This document shows, piece after piece, positions 12,559 through 24,402 of a DNA stretch of 64,000 nt. The notes below the pieces were generated by a model, which saw only the letters and a program-made list of their open reading frames with translations, did not search any database and was not told where the DNA came from. A program made the position numbers and the translations under genes. Origin of the DNA: Punica granatum (Eukaryota > Streptophyta > Magnoliopsida > Myrtales > Lythraceae); the NCBI RefSeq assembly GCF_007655135.1, contig NC_045133.1, positions 20,991,845 through 21,055,844 on the forward strand, in the 5' to 3' direction. Within the stretch, counting starts at the first letter, position 1; every line of letters begins with the position of its first letter.

Positions 12559-15500
12559 ATGGCCTCCGATTACTTCCCCCCCTTCATCGCGGCTCAGCTC
12601 AATTACCTCATCACCCACTTCCCCCAAGCCGTCAAGGTGCTGTCACTATTGCCACACCTCACATAAATCTCCCGAGAAAGTGACTGAAGCTAAGGGATGG
12701 TTTCTGCAATGGCGATCTGATCTCAAGCTGCTGTTGGTTTTTGCAGGTTGAGCAGGCGTGGTCTGGAAGCAGGAACTACCCCGGAGTGCTCGACCGGTTC
12801 ACTCTGTGCATCCCTTACTGCCTCGATTACATCAAATGTAAGCACCGTTCAGATGATGTTTGCTGATGTTCTGTCAACTCGCGTGGTGTGACATTATTGA
12901 TTGTTAATGGTGTGCAGGGGACATTATATACAATGCGGAGTTTCCTCTGAGTGCTCCAGACGTCGTATTCGGACCTGAAGACGAGCAATTTCATCCGTTC
13001 CGGTTGACGGGTAGTGAAGGAGGAGACGAAGCCAAGCCCTTGAAGATGATTTTGTCTGATTGGAGCTATAAAGATCCTACGCGGCTATGTGCTCTCATTC
13101 AAGAGCTGAGGTTAGGGTTTCTGAATTGCATTTGATTGATAGATAGTACATTTTCTAGTTCAGATAAGTAAATGTGCTTGATGAGGCTTGTATATGCATG
13201 CTAGGAATGAGTACATTTTGTACCAGCAGAAGAGAGCCGGGGCTGTTAATGACTATAGGCTCAAGTTCGAGATCAACACCATGTTGTCTAGGGAGGTAAT
13301 TTCCTGTTCCAAGAAAGCTTAAAGATCTTGAAACCTAGTGGTATGTTACTTCCCAAGAAGGGTTATTGAGTAATCTCTCAAGAGATCCTCGGGTAAGCTA
13401 GGATACAGGTTGCAGTGCTGCAATTTACTCAGACAGAAAAATAAGTGAACTGTGATAGAAGCTTAAAACCACAAAGAATTGCCTCTTTGATGATCCAAGC
13501 GAAGAGGTTCATAGCTAAAAAATGAGTATATACGAAAAGGATAAAGACAGCAAGGTTGGCTTGGTTTCGTGTAGGGTGTGTAACAATTAAGACAGCAAGG
13601 TTGGCTTGGTTTCGAGTTGGTTGTGTAACAAGTGAATCTGACTGTAGGTTTTTGGATAACCTGTTGAACTGAATTCTGAATCTTGCAGTTGTTGACACAG
13701 AGGGTATCCAAAACGGGTATTTTTATCGTTATGGTCATGAGTGGTAGTGCAAACCCTTTATAACCCACATCCCTTACCCCTACGATTCTGTTTCTTGGAT
13801 TTGAAGTTGAAAACTTAGGTGAAGACTGGTTTAAACTCCTCGTCCACATCCAAAAGTAGTTTATTCTCTCTGCCTGTAATTGTGCCTGATTTGCTTTATT
13901 CACTTCTTCACAGGGAATCGAGATCCAAGTGAGCTCAGGTCTTGAAAAGGTATTCCTTGGAATGCATATTTAATTTATTATCCCATAAATCACGGTGATT
14001 CGGATAATCTTACATGGCATCTTGATTATACTGCTGGTTTTTTATGCCTTTGATTTTTAGTGTAGCCAGAGGAGGTAAAGTTTGCAGTGCCTCTGTTGGA
14101 CATGAATATCAACAAGATGGTGCATGGGTGTCCTTGGAGACACCTCCAAAAGATACAGTTGCAGGTTATTATCCTATTCATTTCTCATTTGTACTGTTAT
14201 GTTCATTTTCTTCTGTAGTGAATCAATTCTGAATCTTGCAATTGTCTCAGGTTGTATATCCCATTGGCAAGAAATATACACCTCGTTTGAAATTAATATC
14301 TACTACAGAGTTGAAGGCTCTATTTTCTGTTGAAGATGTGAAGCTCCCTACATGGGTAGATGGCATGTACGAATTCTATTCAATACCCTTATTTGTTTCC
14401 TTATTTCCTTTCTTTCCTCTCATTTATGTTTCTTTATAAAGGTGCATGGCTGAATATCTACCTCATCTAGAAGAATCTCTTCAGGGGCAGGTTGGATGCA
14501 ATCTCCCTTCAGTTGCTCATGATAAAGTGTTTTCTGTGTGAATTCTTATTAACTGTCAGCTAACAATGCTCTTCAGATTATGGAAGCAGTCTCATCAATT
14601 GATGTTAGAAGACACTTTATCGAGGCATTAGCCCCCTTGCTTGGGAGACCGCTAGAAGCTGAACCTGTATGTTTGCTCTAGCCCGATCATAGTTTGATTT
14701 TAGAATCATGATTTTGATTTAACTCTACCCACTACACAACAAAAACACACGTTTCCCAAGTCAAATTTATAATACCATCTTATTTGTCTTTTTCCACAAT
14801 CAAAATCAAAATCAAAATCAAAGTTACTTTAACTCTGAAACCAAATGCACAAACCTCTCAGGCTCACCATTGTGTTCTTGTTGCTGTTTTGCCCAGATTT
14901 TCTGTAGGAAAGCAACTTTTCTTGTGGCCTCTGGCGCATTTACGTTCCAGGTATGCAGAATATTTTTCACGTGATTGTCCTTAGTTATCTGAATATAAGC
15001 TCGTAGCCAGATCTTTGGGTAGCTTTCTTTCATTTCTCCATCCGTTCGAGTCCTACCAATTCTAATGGATGTACTTATTTTGGTAGGCCCACCTTTCCAT
15101 TCCAACCCAGTTTCCAAAGCAACAAGCAGCGCTAATGCTGATGAGTAATCAGGTTCCCATTTTCTCCTTAACTTGCCTCTGTGATCAATTGCATTATGAA
15201 TAGAAGCAAACATGGTTTAGCTACTTTAATGATTGTATTTCTAAAACTCGACCTTCTTTGTTCATTTCAAATTTCTCTGGAGCGAATATGTACGTTAGAG
15301 ATATATTACATCCACTCAGTTAACAAGCCAAAGTTGTCCTTTTACCTGACAGCTGCATCAATGATTGTACATCTGTCATCTGTGTGTCAGTTTCTTAGGA
15401 AGGAACTGTTTGAGTCACAGCAATTTTGTATCTATATTGTAACTCTTATTGACTCTTTGTGAAGTAACATATCTGAACAGTTTGAATTGAATATTCTCCT

Positions 15501-15797
15501 AAAAGGAACAATTTTTGGTTTCTGGAAAAGTTATTAACTGAAGTGTTCATATATTCAGCATTTCAATTCCCATCATGCGCCGATCAGGTCAGCTCTGCTG
15601 ACGGATTATCCATGGAGTCCGAGATGGGACATCTCCCAGATGGCTGAGAGAATGTTGTGAGTTCAAAACACTAGCTAATTCTAATTGAATTTCTATCTAT
15701 GGATATACTTATGAGATACCCACCTTTATTTGACAGCGATTTCTTGTTGGATGAGGCTGTGAACTTCAAAAGGTACTGTAATGAGATGCAACTCTAA
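12559..15797 (+). CDS. BRE: BRE/BRCC45, BRISC and BRCA1-A complex subunit
   Basis: Thirteen exons with matching phases give 373 aa, close to human BRE (383 aa): 12559-12636, 12747-12837, 12918-13110, 13205-13295, 13914-13949, 14066-14164, 14251-14366, 14442-14490, 14577-14666, 14897-14950, 15087-15152, 15559-15656, 15737-15797. The protein starts MASDYFPPFIAAQLNYLI and ends 'FKRYCNEMQL'. BRE is the scaffold with UEV-like folds that joins the K63-specific deubiquitinase BRCC36 in BRISC and in the nuclear BRCA1-A complex, acting in DNA damage response. The recognisable family blocks ('PLSAPDVVFG', 'DYPWSPRWDI') are present. No exon is missing. Intron 4 (13296-13913) carries a short tandem repeat. 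The leader upstream is GC-rich. Confidence 0.9.
13545..13634. repeat. Two-copy 45-bp tandem repeat in BRE intron 4
   Basis: The 25-base core beginning 'agacagcaaggttggcttgg' occurs at 13545 and again at 13590, each followed by a 'gtgtaaca' phrase. Period 45 bp; no coding role. Confidence 0.85.
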
Positions 15798-16723
15798 GGT
15801 TGATACAGTTCCGAAGATTCGCCCACCAAAGCCATTCCCGTTCATCTTGAAGATATGTTGATGTGGGTAGCATGCATCCTGTTGCCTATCATAGTAGTGT
15901 AAATTGTATCGTCCTTCCATTCACTGCAGCTGCACTGGAACGATGATATTTTGCAGGTCTCTGTCTTTTGTTCGATGATTGTTGGAAAGGATTCTTCTTT
16001 GTTTTTTGGGTGGTACATTTGAAAAGAGCTGTAATTGTCTCCAATGCCTATGCATGCAACCTTCCCATCTTTTGTGTAACTCGGACTTTGGGATGAAATT
16101 TTTGTCGAAAGGATATTTCAAAATCTTGCGCGGAGACTAAAAGTTTGCTTCGGGGTTAAGACGGCACCTCTTGTAAGCTTAGTGCCGTGCTAGCAGAGAA
16201 CTATAAATTGTCGAAGCTACTGCTTCGTGAAGATGGAAACTGACCATCTGGAAGGAACCATCAGCCGATCGCTGGATGATGATGGTGTCGTAGCATAACC
16301 TGCTACATGTTCTCTTGCTTTACCGTCAAGATCCACCAGAAGGTTTGTATCCTTCGGTCTTCTCTGAGAATGGAAGGCGTGGTGGAACCGGAATAGGCAA
16401 CCTGAAGATTCCGACCTTGCAAATTCCATCTTTTACCGGTCCCACTTCCCACACTGGTTGGAACCATCTCGGTCGTTCCTTGTATCGGGTATTCGTGATG
16501 CTGCGATACCTGGAGCCGGAGAAGGGACCTCCGGAGGCCGGGAATCTCACAGGGGGATTGAACGGTAACTTAAACCGTAAAATTATTTAACCAATAAAGG
16601 TGCAAAGTAATTGAGAATGTTACAAGTATAGTAAGGGAGGTCGGGGCCCACAAGCGGTTGGGCACGTGGGCCTCGTGCCCCCCTTCACAGATTCCACATA
16701 GGAAGGAGGGAGGGAGAGAGAGA

Positions 16724-16757
<34 letters not shown>

Positions 16758-16993
16758 CTGTTCCGTAGAGAGAGAGAGAGTGCTTACACCCAAATTAGTT
16801 GTCACATGCATTTGCCTATCTTACCATCTCGACTCCCTCTCCCTCCCCCATAAATATCCTCTTCTTCTCCTTCCTACCTCCCTCCCTCCCTCTCTCTCCC
16901 TCTTCCCATTATAATAGCGTCGTGCGATCTCCATCGCACCTCTCAACCTTCATATCTCCTCTCTCTCTGTCCGTGTGATCCGATCGACGAACA
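15798..16993. other. BRE 3' flank and beta-tubulin upstream region
   Basis: No gene seen. The region 16290-16590 is less AT-rich, with several short ORFs on both strands but no recognisable protein; its origin is unknown. From 16620 the sequence is strongly purine/pyrimidine-skewed, with a G tract at 16726-16755, then CT-rich leader sequence. 'ccataaatatcc' near 16848 is a plausible TATA element for the tubulin gene (inference). Confidence 0.4.
16726..16755. repeat. Uninterrupted 30-nt G tract
   Basis: Thirty consecutive G residues on the + strand, preceded by a GA run (16703-16725) and followed by 'ttctg' then another GA run. It lies about 240 bp upstream of the beta-tubulin start codon. 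It could form a G-quadruplex; the exact length may be affected by sequencing error. Confidence 0.8.
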
Positions 16994-19919
16994 ATGAGGG
17001 AGATCCTTCACATCCAAGGCGGGCAGTGCGGGAACCAGATCGGTTCCAAGTTCTGGGAGGTCATCTGCGACGAGCACGGCGTCGACCCCACCGGCCGGTA
17101 CAAGGGCGACGGCGGCGTCGACGAAAGCGACCTCCAGCTCGAGCGCATCAATGTCTACTACAATGAGGCTTCCGGCGGCCGCTACGTCCCCCGCGCCGTC
17201 CTCATGGATCTCGAGCCGGGCACCATGGACAGCATCCGCTCCGGCCCCTACGGCCAGATCTTCCGCCCCGACAACTTCGTCTTCGGCCAGTCCGGCGCTG
17301 GTAACAACTGGGCCAAGGGCCACTACACCGAGGGCGCTGAGCTCATCGACGCCGTCCTCGACGTCGTCCGCAAGGAGGCCGAGAACTGCGACTGCCTCCA
17401 AGGTATCTATCTATCATCCATTAAAACGCTAAACCCCTCGCATTTTCCTTCGCAATGAGATTCTTATATTTCCGTCAAAATCTGTTCTCATTAGGCGGTC
17501 ATGGATCGTGATTGAATGCTTCTCTTGGTCTGCATTTACAGATCCTTAACTAAAATTTGTTCCTCACGCTTCTCTGTTCATCGATATGCTTCTTTTTACA
17601 TCCATCGTATTGCGATTCCGTCGTCCCATCGTCATTGTCTATTCCATTTCTGCCGTTTGTTCATGATCAAATCTCTCGATCTGGTGATTCCGATCATGCA
17701 TTTGTTCAGAGAACAAATCTACCATCTCATTGGGGTCGCCGTTCTGCCCATGAATGTACAAATTCTTGCTGTGATTGTGTTGTTGTGCCAGTACCCTCAC
17801 TGCACCATTGTAGCTGGCGCCGACATCGCTTCTTGCTTGATAATTAGCACTACAGCGAAAGTAGTTCAGCCACGGTCAAATTTATTTTTTTTTCCGAAAA
17901 AATTATTTGGTGTAGATGGGAATAAAGGCAGTTATGCCAACAAGAGACAAGAATTGCACTGTTGGCCACTTTTGTTCAAACAGACAGCTACCCTTCCAAT
18001 AATGCCGTATAAAATACTATTTCTTGACTTGTCTGTCTTAGTCATGGCTTTTCGGACTAAAATAGATTAGCTGGATCGGGACTGGATCGTGGGAAAAGGT
18101 CCCACCTTTTGTCTGTTTGTGGATATCGGGAGGCATGATAGTCTTGTTCTACCTTTTCTCGATGCCAAAATATAAATATATCACCCCAATAGATCCTTTT
18201 AAGGTCTGTTTCCAAGATGCCGTGATTGTGATGGCCCAACTAATAGTTATGTCCCAGCCGACGAATTAGATGGGTTGCTTGATTATAATTAGCCATAAAG
18301 CAATGGACATGATGATCACGGTCACGATGTGTTAGCCCAATTAGAGAACAGTCTTGTAATTATAGTAAACTAGGTGTGATGCAGTGGACATTGATGTCAG
18401 TGTCATAATCTGGTTACCCATTTCAGGCAGTGGCAGATCAAATCATTTGAAGACATTAAGTCCCTTGTCAGTAATTATAATATTGACAATTGCTGTTGAG
18501 TTCAAATATGTTGAATGGCAATGAGCATTTATGTACAAGACAATAAGCATGAAAGAACCAGTTTTGCTGATCAGCTGCTAATTCAATCAATTGTCAGGAT
18601 CAGTTACAGAATTACTGGATAACATTTGATTCGTGTCCGTAGTTGTCATAAATTTCGACTTGTTTAACTTCTGTTGCAGTCAGGCCAACCAAAAGGCACA
18701 ATTCCGTCATGACAGATCATAGATCTTCCCGTTATGCTAGTCGGCACTCTATAATGTTTGATAATGTTCTAAACAGGTTTCCAGGTATGCCACTCACTCG
18801 GAGGAGGCACTGGTTCAGGGATGGGAACTCTCCTGATCTCAAAGATCAGGGAGGAGTACCCGGACAGGATGATGCTCACATTCTCTGTCTTCCCTTCACC
18901 CAAGGTCTCCGACACAGTCGTGGAGCCATACAATGCCACTCTCTCCGTGCATCAGTTGGTTGAAAATGCTGATGAGTGCATGGTCCTTGACAACGAAGCC
19001 CTCTATGACATCTGCTTCAGAACCTTAAAGCTCAGCACCCCAAGCTGTAAGCAATTCTAGTATTTCATTAAAGCTTAATTCAAACTTCAGGGAAACAATA
19101 TTGATGAGGTATACTTCAGCCAGGGACAGCAATGTCTTCCCCAGCATTCAACTATTCGTCAAAACAGACAGCTAGACTGATTGGAAGACACTCGTGATCT
19201 TCTTTTGGTACTTACAAGCTTCTCTTTTGTTTTTCTGTTCTCCAGTTGGGGACCTGAACCACTTAATCTCTGCCACCATGAGTGGCGTGACCTGCTGCCT
19301 GAGGTTCCCAGGACAGCTGAACTCTGACCTCCGGAAGCTAGCTGTCAACCTTATCCCGTTCCCCCGTCTCCACTTCTTCATGGTGGGCTTTGCCCCACTG
19401 ACCTCCCGTGGATCCCAGCAGTACATCTCCCTTACCGTGCCAGAGCTGACCCAGCAGATGTGGGATGCGAAGAACATGATGTGCGCTGCTGATCCTCGTC
19501 ACGGTCGCTACCTTACAGCCTCAGCCATGTTCCGTGGGAAGATGAGCACCAAGGAAGTGGATGAGCAGATGATCAATGTCCAGAACAAGAACTCCTCCTA
19601 CTTCGTAGAGTGGATTCCTAACAATGTGAAATCAAGCGTGTGCGATATCGCACCAAGGGGCCTGAGGATGGCCTCGACTTTTGTCGGGAACTCTACCTCG
19701 ATTCAGGAGATGTTCAGGAGGGTGAGCGAGCAGTTTACAGCAATGTTCAGGAGAAAGGCGTTCTTGCACTGGTACACTGGGGAGGGCATGGACGAGATGG
19801 AGTTCACTGAGGCAGAGAGCAACATGAACGACCTCGTGGCAGAGTACCAGCAGTACCAGGATGCCACTGCCGATGATGAGGAGTACGATGAGGGAGTCGA
19901 GGAGGACTATGAGGCCTGA
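16994..19919 (+). CDS. Beta-tubulin
   Basis: Three exons (16994-17402, 18777-19046, 19246-19919) encode 450 aa. Beta-tubulin binds GTP and pairs with alpha-tubulin to build microtubules. Visible hallmarks are the N-terminal MREI tetrapeptide (known for translation-linked mRNA autoregulation), the nucleotide-binding GGGTGSG motif in exon 2, and an acidic C-terminal tail ending 'EEDYEA'. Both intron positions keep the frame. Two features are notable: five extra residues (GGVDE) between 'GRYKGD' and 'SDLQLERI' compared with the common plant isoforms I recall, in the H1-S2 loop, and '[11 protein letters not shown]' where many isoforms have RA for IS. Intron 1 is long (1.37 kb). The upstream region is rich in G, GA and CT tracts. 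The isotype number cannot be assigned. Confidence 0.97.
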
Positions 19920-20600
19920 GACAGATCCAGTAACTTTGAGGAATCTGCCTCCATCTGAATTAACCGGGTTTCTCCCGAGGATGTGGTTCCATCTTTCTGT
20001 TTGTTTCAACCAAGATATGAGTTTCAGTCCTTTTCCTGTCTCTGCTTTCCGTTGTGGTCGGGTTATATATGTTGCAGTCTTACTTTGTTTGCTGAGAGAC
20101 TTTGGGCCTTTTGTTGGCTTATCCGCCTTTTCATCTAGTGTTTCAAATATACTTCATTAGTTTCTGTTCGGAAAACAGCCAACAGGCCCCTACCTTAAAA
20201 AGTACATCCCTGGGAAATCTGATGATATTTTGCTGTATTGTATTGTATAGTGTCTTCATGTAATCTTCGGGTTTTCTCCCGGTAATTTCATGTTACATCC
20301 CAAACATATTTGCTATCAGTTTTACAAGTGATCAACTTGAATTTTAGGAGTCTATCTGATAGGATTTGGATAAATTCTGACATACAGAAATAGACATTAG
20401 AATTGTGTCATTCAGGAAAACAAAATCAAGCAATTCCTCCTCTCCTTGCTTCTAACTTTGAAAGTATCAATAGATACTATCCATCAAGTAAAAGATGTTC
20501 TAAATCAATTAATGTAGTTTGCAAAAACATTATAAAAACGAAAAATGAAATGATGTTTTTTTAAACATCGAGGAAAGTGATCTATTTTATCATTTATATG
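19920..20600. other. Beta-tubulin 3' region
   Basis: Probable 3' UTR followed by AT-rich spacer; 'tgtattgtattgtatagtgt' near 20234 is of the kind found near plant polyadenylation sites. No gene seen. Confidence 0.4.
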
Positions 20601-20612
20601 AATAAAATGTCA

Positions 20613-20657
20613 TGAAAGCTTATGCAAGGGGTAGAATCCTCCTTGCGTAAGCTTTCA
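20613..20657 (-). other. Plastid psbJ 3' inverted-repeat hairpin, nuclear copy
   Basis: A 17-bp stem with one G-U-type mismatch (20613-20629 pairing with 20641-20657) encloses an 11-nt loop. On the minus strand it lies about 35 bp past the psbJ stop, where plastid transcripts carry stabilising 3' hairpins. It belongs to the same nuclear plastid fragment as the psbJ copy. Confidence 0.75.
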
Positions 20658-20691
20658 AATCTCCAACTTAGTTCATGGGATTATTAGATTA

Positions 20692-20814
20692 TTACAGGAA
20701 TGAACCTAACCCGGAGTATGAACCATAAAAGAAAATACCTATTAAACCGATCACAAGAATACTAGTTACAGTACCAATTATCCAAAGAGGAATCTTTGCA
20801 GTAGCATTGGTTTC
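20692..20814 (-). pseudogene. psbJ: Nuclear plastid DNA (NUPT) with psbJ pseudogene
   Basis: Minus-strand sequence matches the plastid gene for photosystem II protein J: 41 codons including stop, the exact length of psbJ, with phrases '[10 protein letters not shown]', 'ILVIGLIG' and '[10 protein letters not shown]'. The position of the initiator reads GAA instead of ATG, a glycine codon in the centre has become serine (GGT to AGT), and the penultimate residues differ, so it is not functional. Several changes are G-to-A, as expected from deamination of methylated nuclear copies. Upstream (above about 20820) I see no psbL, so the fragment is short; it continues at least to the hairpin at 20613. 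It sits between beta-tubulin and the lysine-rich gene. Confidence 0.85.
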
Positions 20815-21062
20815 CTGTTATGCCAAATGTGGTAACATTATCCCCGATATTCGTTCACTTCATCTAATAAAACATAGCATAGTAAGACATAAACAGATGC
20901 AAACGAAGAACTCCTCATAATTATAAAATGGTCATCCATTGGATTCAGATAGAATTCAATCAGTAAGAGCCTCATTAGAGTGCTATACAATCAGAAAATA
21001 CCTAATCGAGAATTATACTTTGAACTATAACAATGAGCCAAAGCAGTAACCAGTCAACCAAG

Positions 21063-23033
21063 TTAAGCTGCCTTCTGTCTCTTAGACACTCTGCTAGACA
21101 ACACGAAGTCGTCGTCTGAGTCATTGTCAAAGCTTCTATCTTCGTCTTTCCGGTTCTTGACCAGCTTCGTCAAGACCTTCGCGTTGGTTGTCTTTTTATT
21201 CAAGGACAGTGGAGAAGATGGCAAATTGTTCTTAACAGTGGCGGTAGTCTGAGAGCTTCTCTTCACTGAAGCAACAGACTTCACCGGGGAACCAAGCCTT
21301 TGTGCCTGACTTCTTTTTTGCTTCTTTTCAAAGACTTTCTTAGCCTCTTCCTTGGGAAGAAGTCCTGACTCCATCATCCTGCAGCCAATATAAAACTACA
21401 TATTCATACTGTTTGCAAAACATAGACCATGAAATCTGGGTCTAAGAGAGTTACTAACCCTTCAAAGATCGAGAAAAACCAATGGGAATGGAGAAAAAGG
21501 AAATCCTAGTTTGAGGTACAACCACATTCAATTTCCTTCACCAGAGCAAATTACAATCACCTTTCAACTTTAATGTCCTAATGCGAAAACACTACTCATT
21601 GCAGGATCACTTTTTCTAGCTGAACTCACAACTCGAGCAAATATCTCACCAGAATTGTGCCATTTCGCTGTTGGGGACTTGCTTATACAGTGTCTCATAG
21701 AAAATCCTCAATGGGTCTCTCTGCAAAACAAAAAATGCAGACTTCAATCATTCCCACAATGAATTGATTAAGAGAGTGGCATAAGGTTCCAGTGAGCGAG
21801 TTGGAGACTATACTTGCTCAGGAGGATCCCGCTTCTGGCCAGGCAGATCATAGACTTTCTTCTCTCTCTTCTTTCCATTTTCCACAGTTTGTTTCACCAT
21901 CTTCCTCTTGGGTTCTTCCTTAACCTTCTTCTTGTTCTGTTCCTTTTATTCACAACACATCCATTATTTCATTAAGCTGAAAAGGGAAAAAAAAAAAAAG
22001 CACTTCACTATTTCACAAACTACAGGACAGTCTTTCCACAAATAAACCTATGATGAAATTACTAATGAGAAAAGATTCTATCAGTGCAAGATCGGTAACT
22101 GCATGATTCTCACTGCTACCATCGATCATGAACATGTGACATGACTGCAGATTCTATATCCAGTGTATGATGTTCTCACAAATCAAATGAAGCAAGTGAA
22201 TCCTCAATCAGTCAAACAAGTTCTTGACCCCAACTTTGCACATCTGAGAGCCCGGAATTTACCCGGCATCGAAACTCGTAACTAAACAGCTGAAAATCTA
22301 TTTTCTGCAACAAATCCTATCATAAATTCAATCGCATTCTACCATACATGTTATGAAACACACGAAAATTGGCACATCATACAAAGCATAGCCTACACTA
22401 ACGTCATCCATAAATTTCTTAAAGGACCAATCGGCCAAAGATCCAAACTTCAGAATGTTCAGAATCAAGAACTACCTTATCTTTCTTCGCACTCGGAGCC
22501 TTCTTCGAGATGGGCACATCATCATCATCATCATCCTCGTCCTCCCCCTTCACTTCCTTCTTCACTTTAGCCTACATTGATGTCATCCATAAATTTATCA
22601 GAGACCAAACCGGAATTTTGTCCCACAAATTATCTATTCAAGTTCAAAACCAGCACCAACAGATAGAAACTCTACAACTTTCACAGCCAGGAACTACCTT
22701 ATCATTCTTCGCAGCCGAAGCCTTCTTCACGATGGGCACATCATCATCATCATCCACGTCCTCATCCTTCACTTCCTTCTTCACTTTAGCTCCCCTGGCG
22801 CCAGCAGCAGAACCACCAACTCTGGGGGGCTTCTCCTTCTCCTTAGAAGGATTACCGCCGCCATTGCTGGGCTCCTCCTTCTTGACCTTGGCTCCTTGAT
22901 TGTCACCAATGGGAGCCCTTCTGCTGTTTTTTTCCTTGAGGATAGAGCCCAGGCTCCTCTTGTCGTCTTCGTCCTCCTCCTCCTCTTCATCCTTCACCCT
23001 CTTGACGGCGGGCTTCGAATCCTCGGAGGGCAT
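21063..23033 (-). CDS. Lysine-rich acidic plant protein, unknown function
   Basis: Five exons join in phase to 315 aa: 22698-23033, 22476-22571, 21814-21942, 21650-21720, 21063-21378. The N-terminal half alternates lysine clusters with aspartate/glutamate runs and contains 'KKKVKEEPKRK'-type basic stretches compatible with nuclear localisation (inference). The conserved part is C-terminal: 'VYDLPGQKRDPPEQ', then 'DPLRIFYETLYKQVPNSEMA', 'WMMESGLLPKEEAKKVFEKK', and a basic tail 'SKRQKAA'. I recall similar plant proteins with uninformative names but no established role. Exon 2 is a near copy of the last third of exon 1 (AKVKKEV...DDDDVPI.KKA), and the introns after both share 'gtagttc', pointing to exon duplication. 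The start at 23033 is the first ATG of the open frame. Confidence 0.82.
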
Positions 23034-24402
23034 CTTCTCGATGAATCAACAATGGTGAATAATGATGAAAAAATCGGAGCTTGCTGCAGTGGGCGAGAAG
23101 AAGCAAGGGGGTCAATGGCTATTGGAGGGTTGGGATTTTGAAACCCTTTCCAACAATTTTTGCAGGGAAAGCGAATTGCATTGAAGAGTATGGGACCCAC
23201 TCCCCCACATTCAATGGCAAAACGCCGCGTTTTAGAGTTCGAAACTATCATTGGGCCAGGCCCAATTTCGGCCCAAGCCCATTATAATGTAATTATTTTT
23301 TCTTTTTCTTTTTCTTTTTTTCTTTTTCCCCTCCCAATAGCTAGAGGATTTTTGTAAATACAAAAATAAGTACGATGCAGCTAACCTACTAATGCCTATA
23401 GGTCAGATTTCTCGCTGGCTGCTATCATCAGCAGTCTCAGCTTCTTATAATAAACTACATTTCCTTTCTTTTTCTTTTTCTTTTTCTTTTTCTTTTTTGG
23501 CATTTAAGCTTTATTAAATCAATTTTTTAAAATTAAAAAGAAGGCCGATAAGCCTATGAAAATAGTATTCGTTAATCTGTTGATTTTTCAGGACGAGAGC
23601 AAGTATCACTGTTACATTGGTAGTGCCATGACGTGTTCAAGTTAGAGATAGATAACAAAAATGAATGACATAATGCCACGACATCGAACTCTATATATAA
23701 CCATACTGATATTTCATGTAGAGTTGCAGTGAGATCTCCAATAATAATGGAAATATCGAAGATGTCGAATCCTGTTTGGTAATTTTCTTTTTTGGGTATG
23801 ATAAGTTGTCTTAAATTCAGGGATAATTCACGTTGCAATATGAGACAGGACATGAAGGACATTTCGAATCCCAAACTTTATTTTATACCGCGTCAATACC
23901 TGCCATCGAGGTTCACTTTTTCTCCGGTTTGCATAGTGACCATAACTCAGTCGACAAGGTTCACTAAATACATCGATCATACGAACATATATAATATCAT
24001 GAATTCAATCCCATTTTCAAGAGTACAAACGTAGAATTTTGGATCGAATTACCAAGAAAATCACATCAAGATTGCAATTATATATGGGGTTTGATGAGAA
24101 ATTATTAATTCTTCATGTTCTCTAGTGGAGAATATGTTTGTGGATCAAATACGTACGCACTGAGGTTCTTCCACAGGGGCTAAATTTTAAGAGTAAAGTG
24201 AGATGAAAATTGAAATTCCAAGGTAAATATATTTGCTAGGTTACGGTGGTTTTTTTTTTTTTTTATGAATCATGATATTCGGACGCCCAAGTAAACTCCG
24301 ATTAAGGGTTACGGTTAATTTATTGCATAGTTTAATTTGCTTATTTCAAAATCACACTCCAATCATCCAATTTTAAGAAAACCAATCCACCTAGCCCTAA
24401 AA
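23034..24402. other. Spacer with T-rich tracts
   Basis: Just upstream of the lysine-rich gene (23040-23290) is its probable promoter and leader. Two (TTTTTC)n tracts lie at 23299-23330 and 23460-23497. The rest is AT-rich with no recognisable gene. Confidence 0.4.

Noticed and set aside
17151..17432. Second open frame inside beta-tubulin exon 1
   Set aside because: A frame-shadow caused by the GC-rich codon use of the real tubulin exon.
20613..20657. Possible miRNA precursor
   Set aside because: The hairpin is short and is explained by the plastid psbJ 3' flank next to it.
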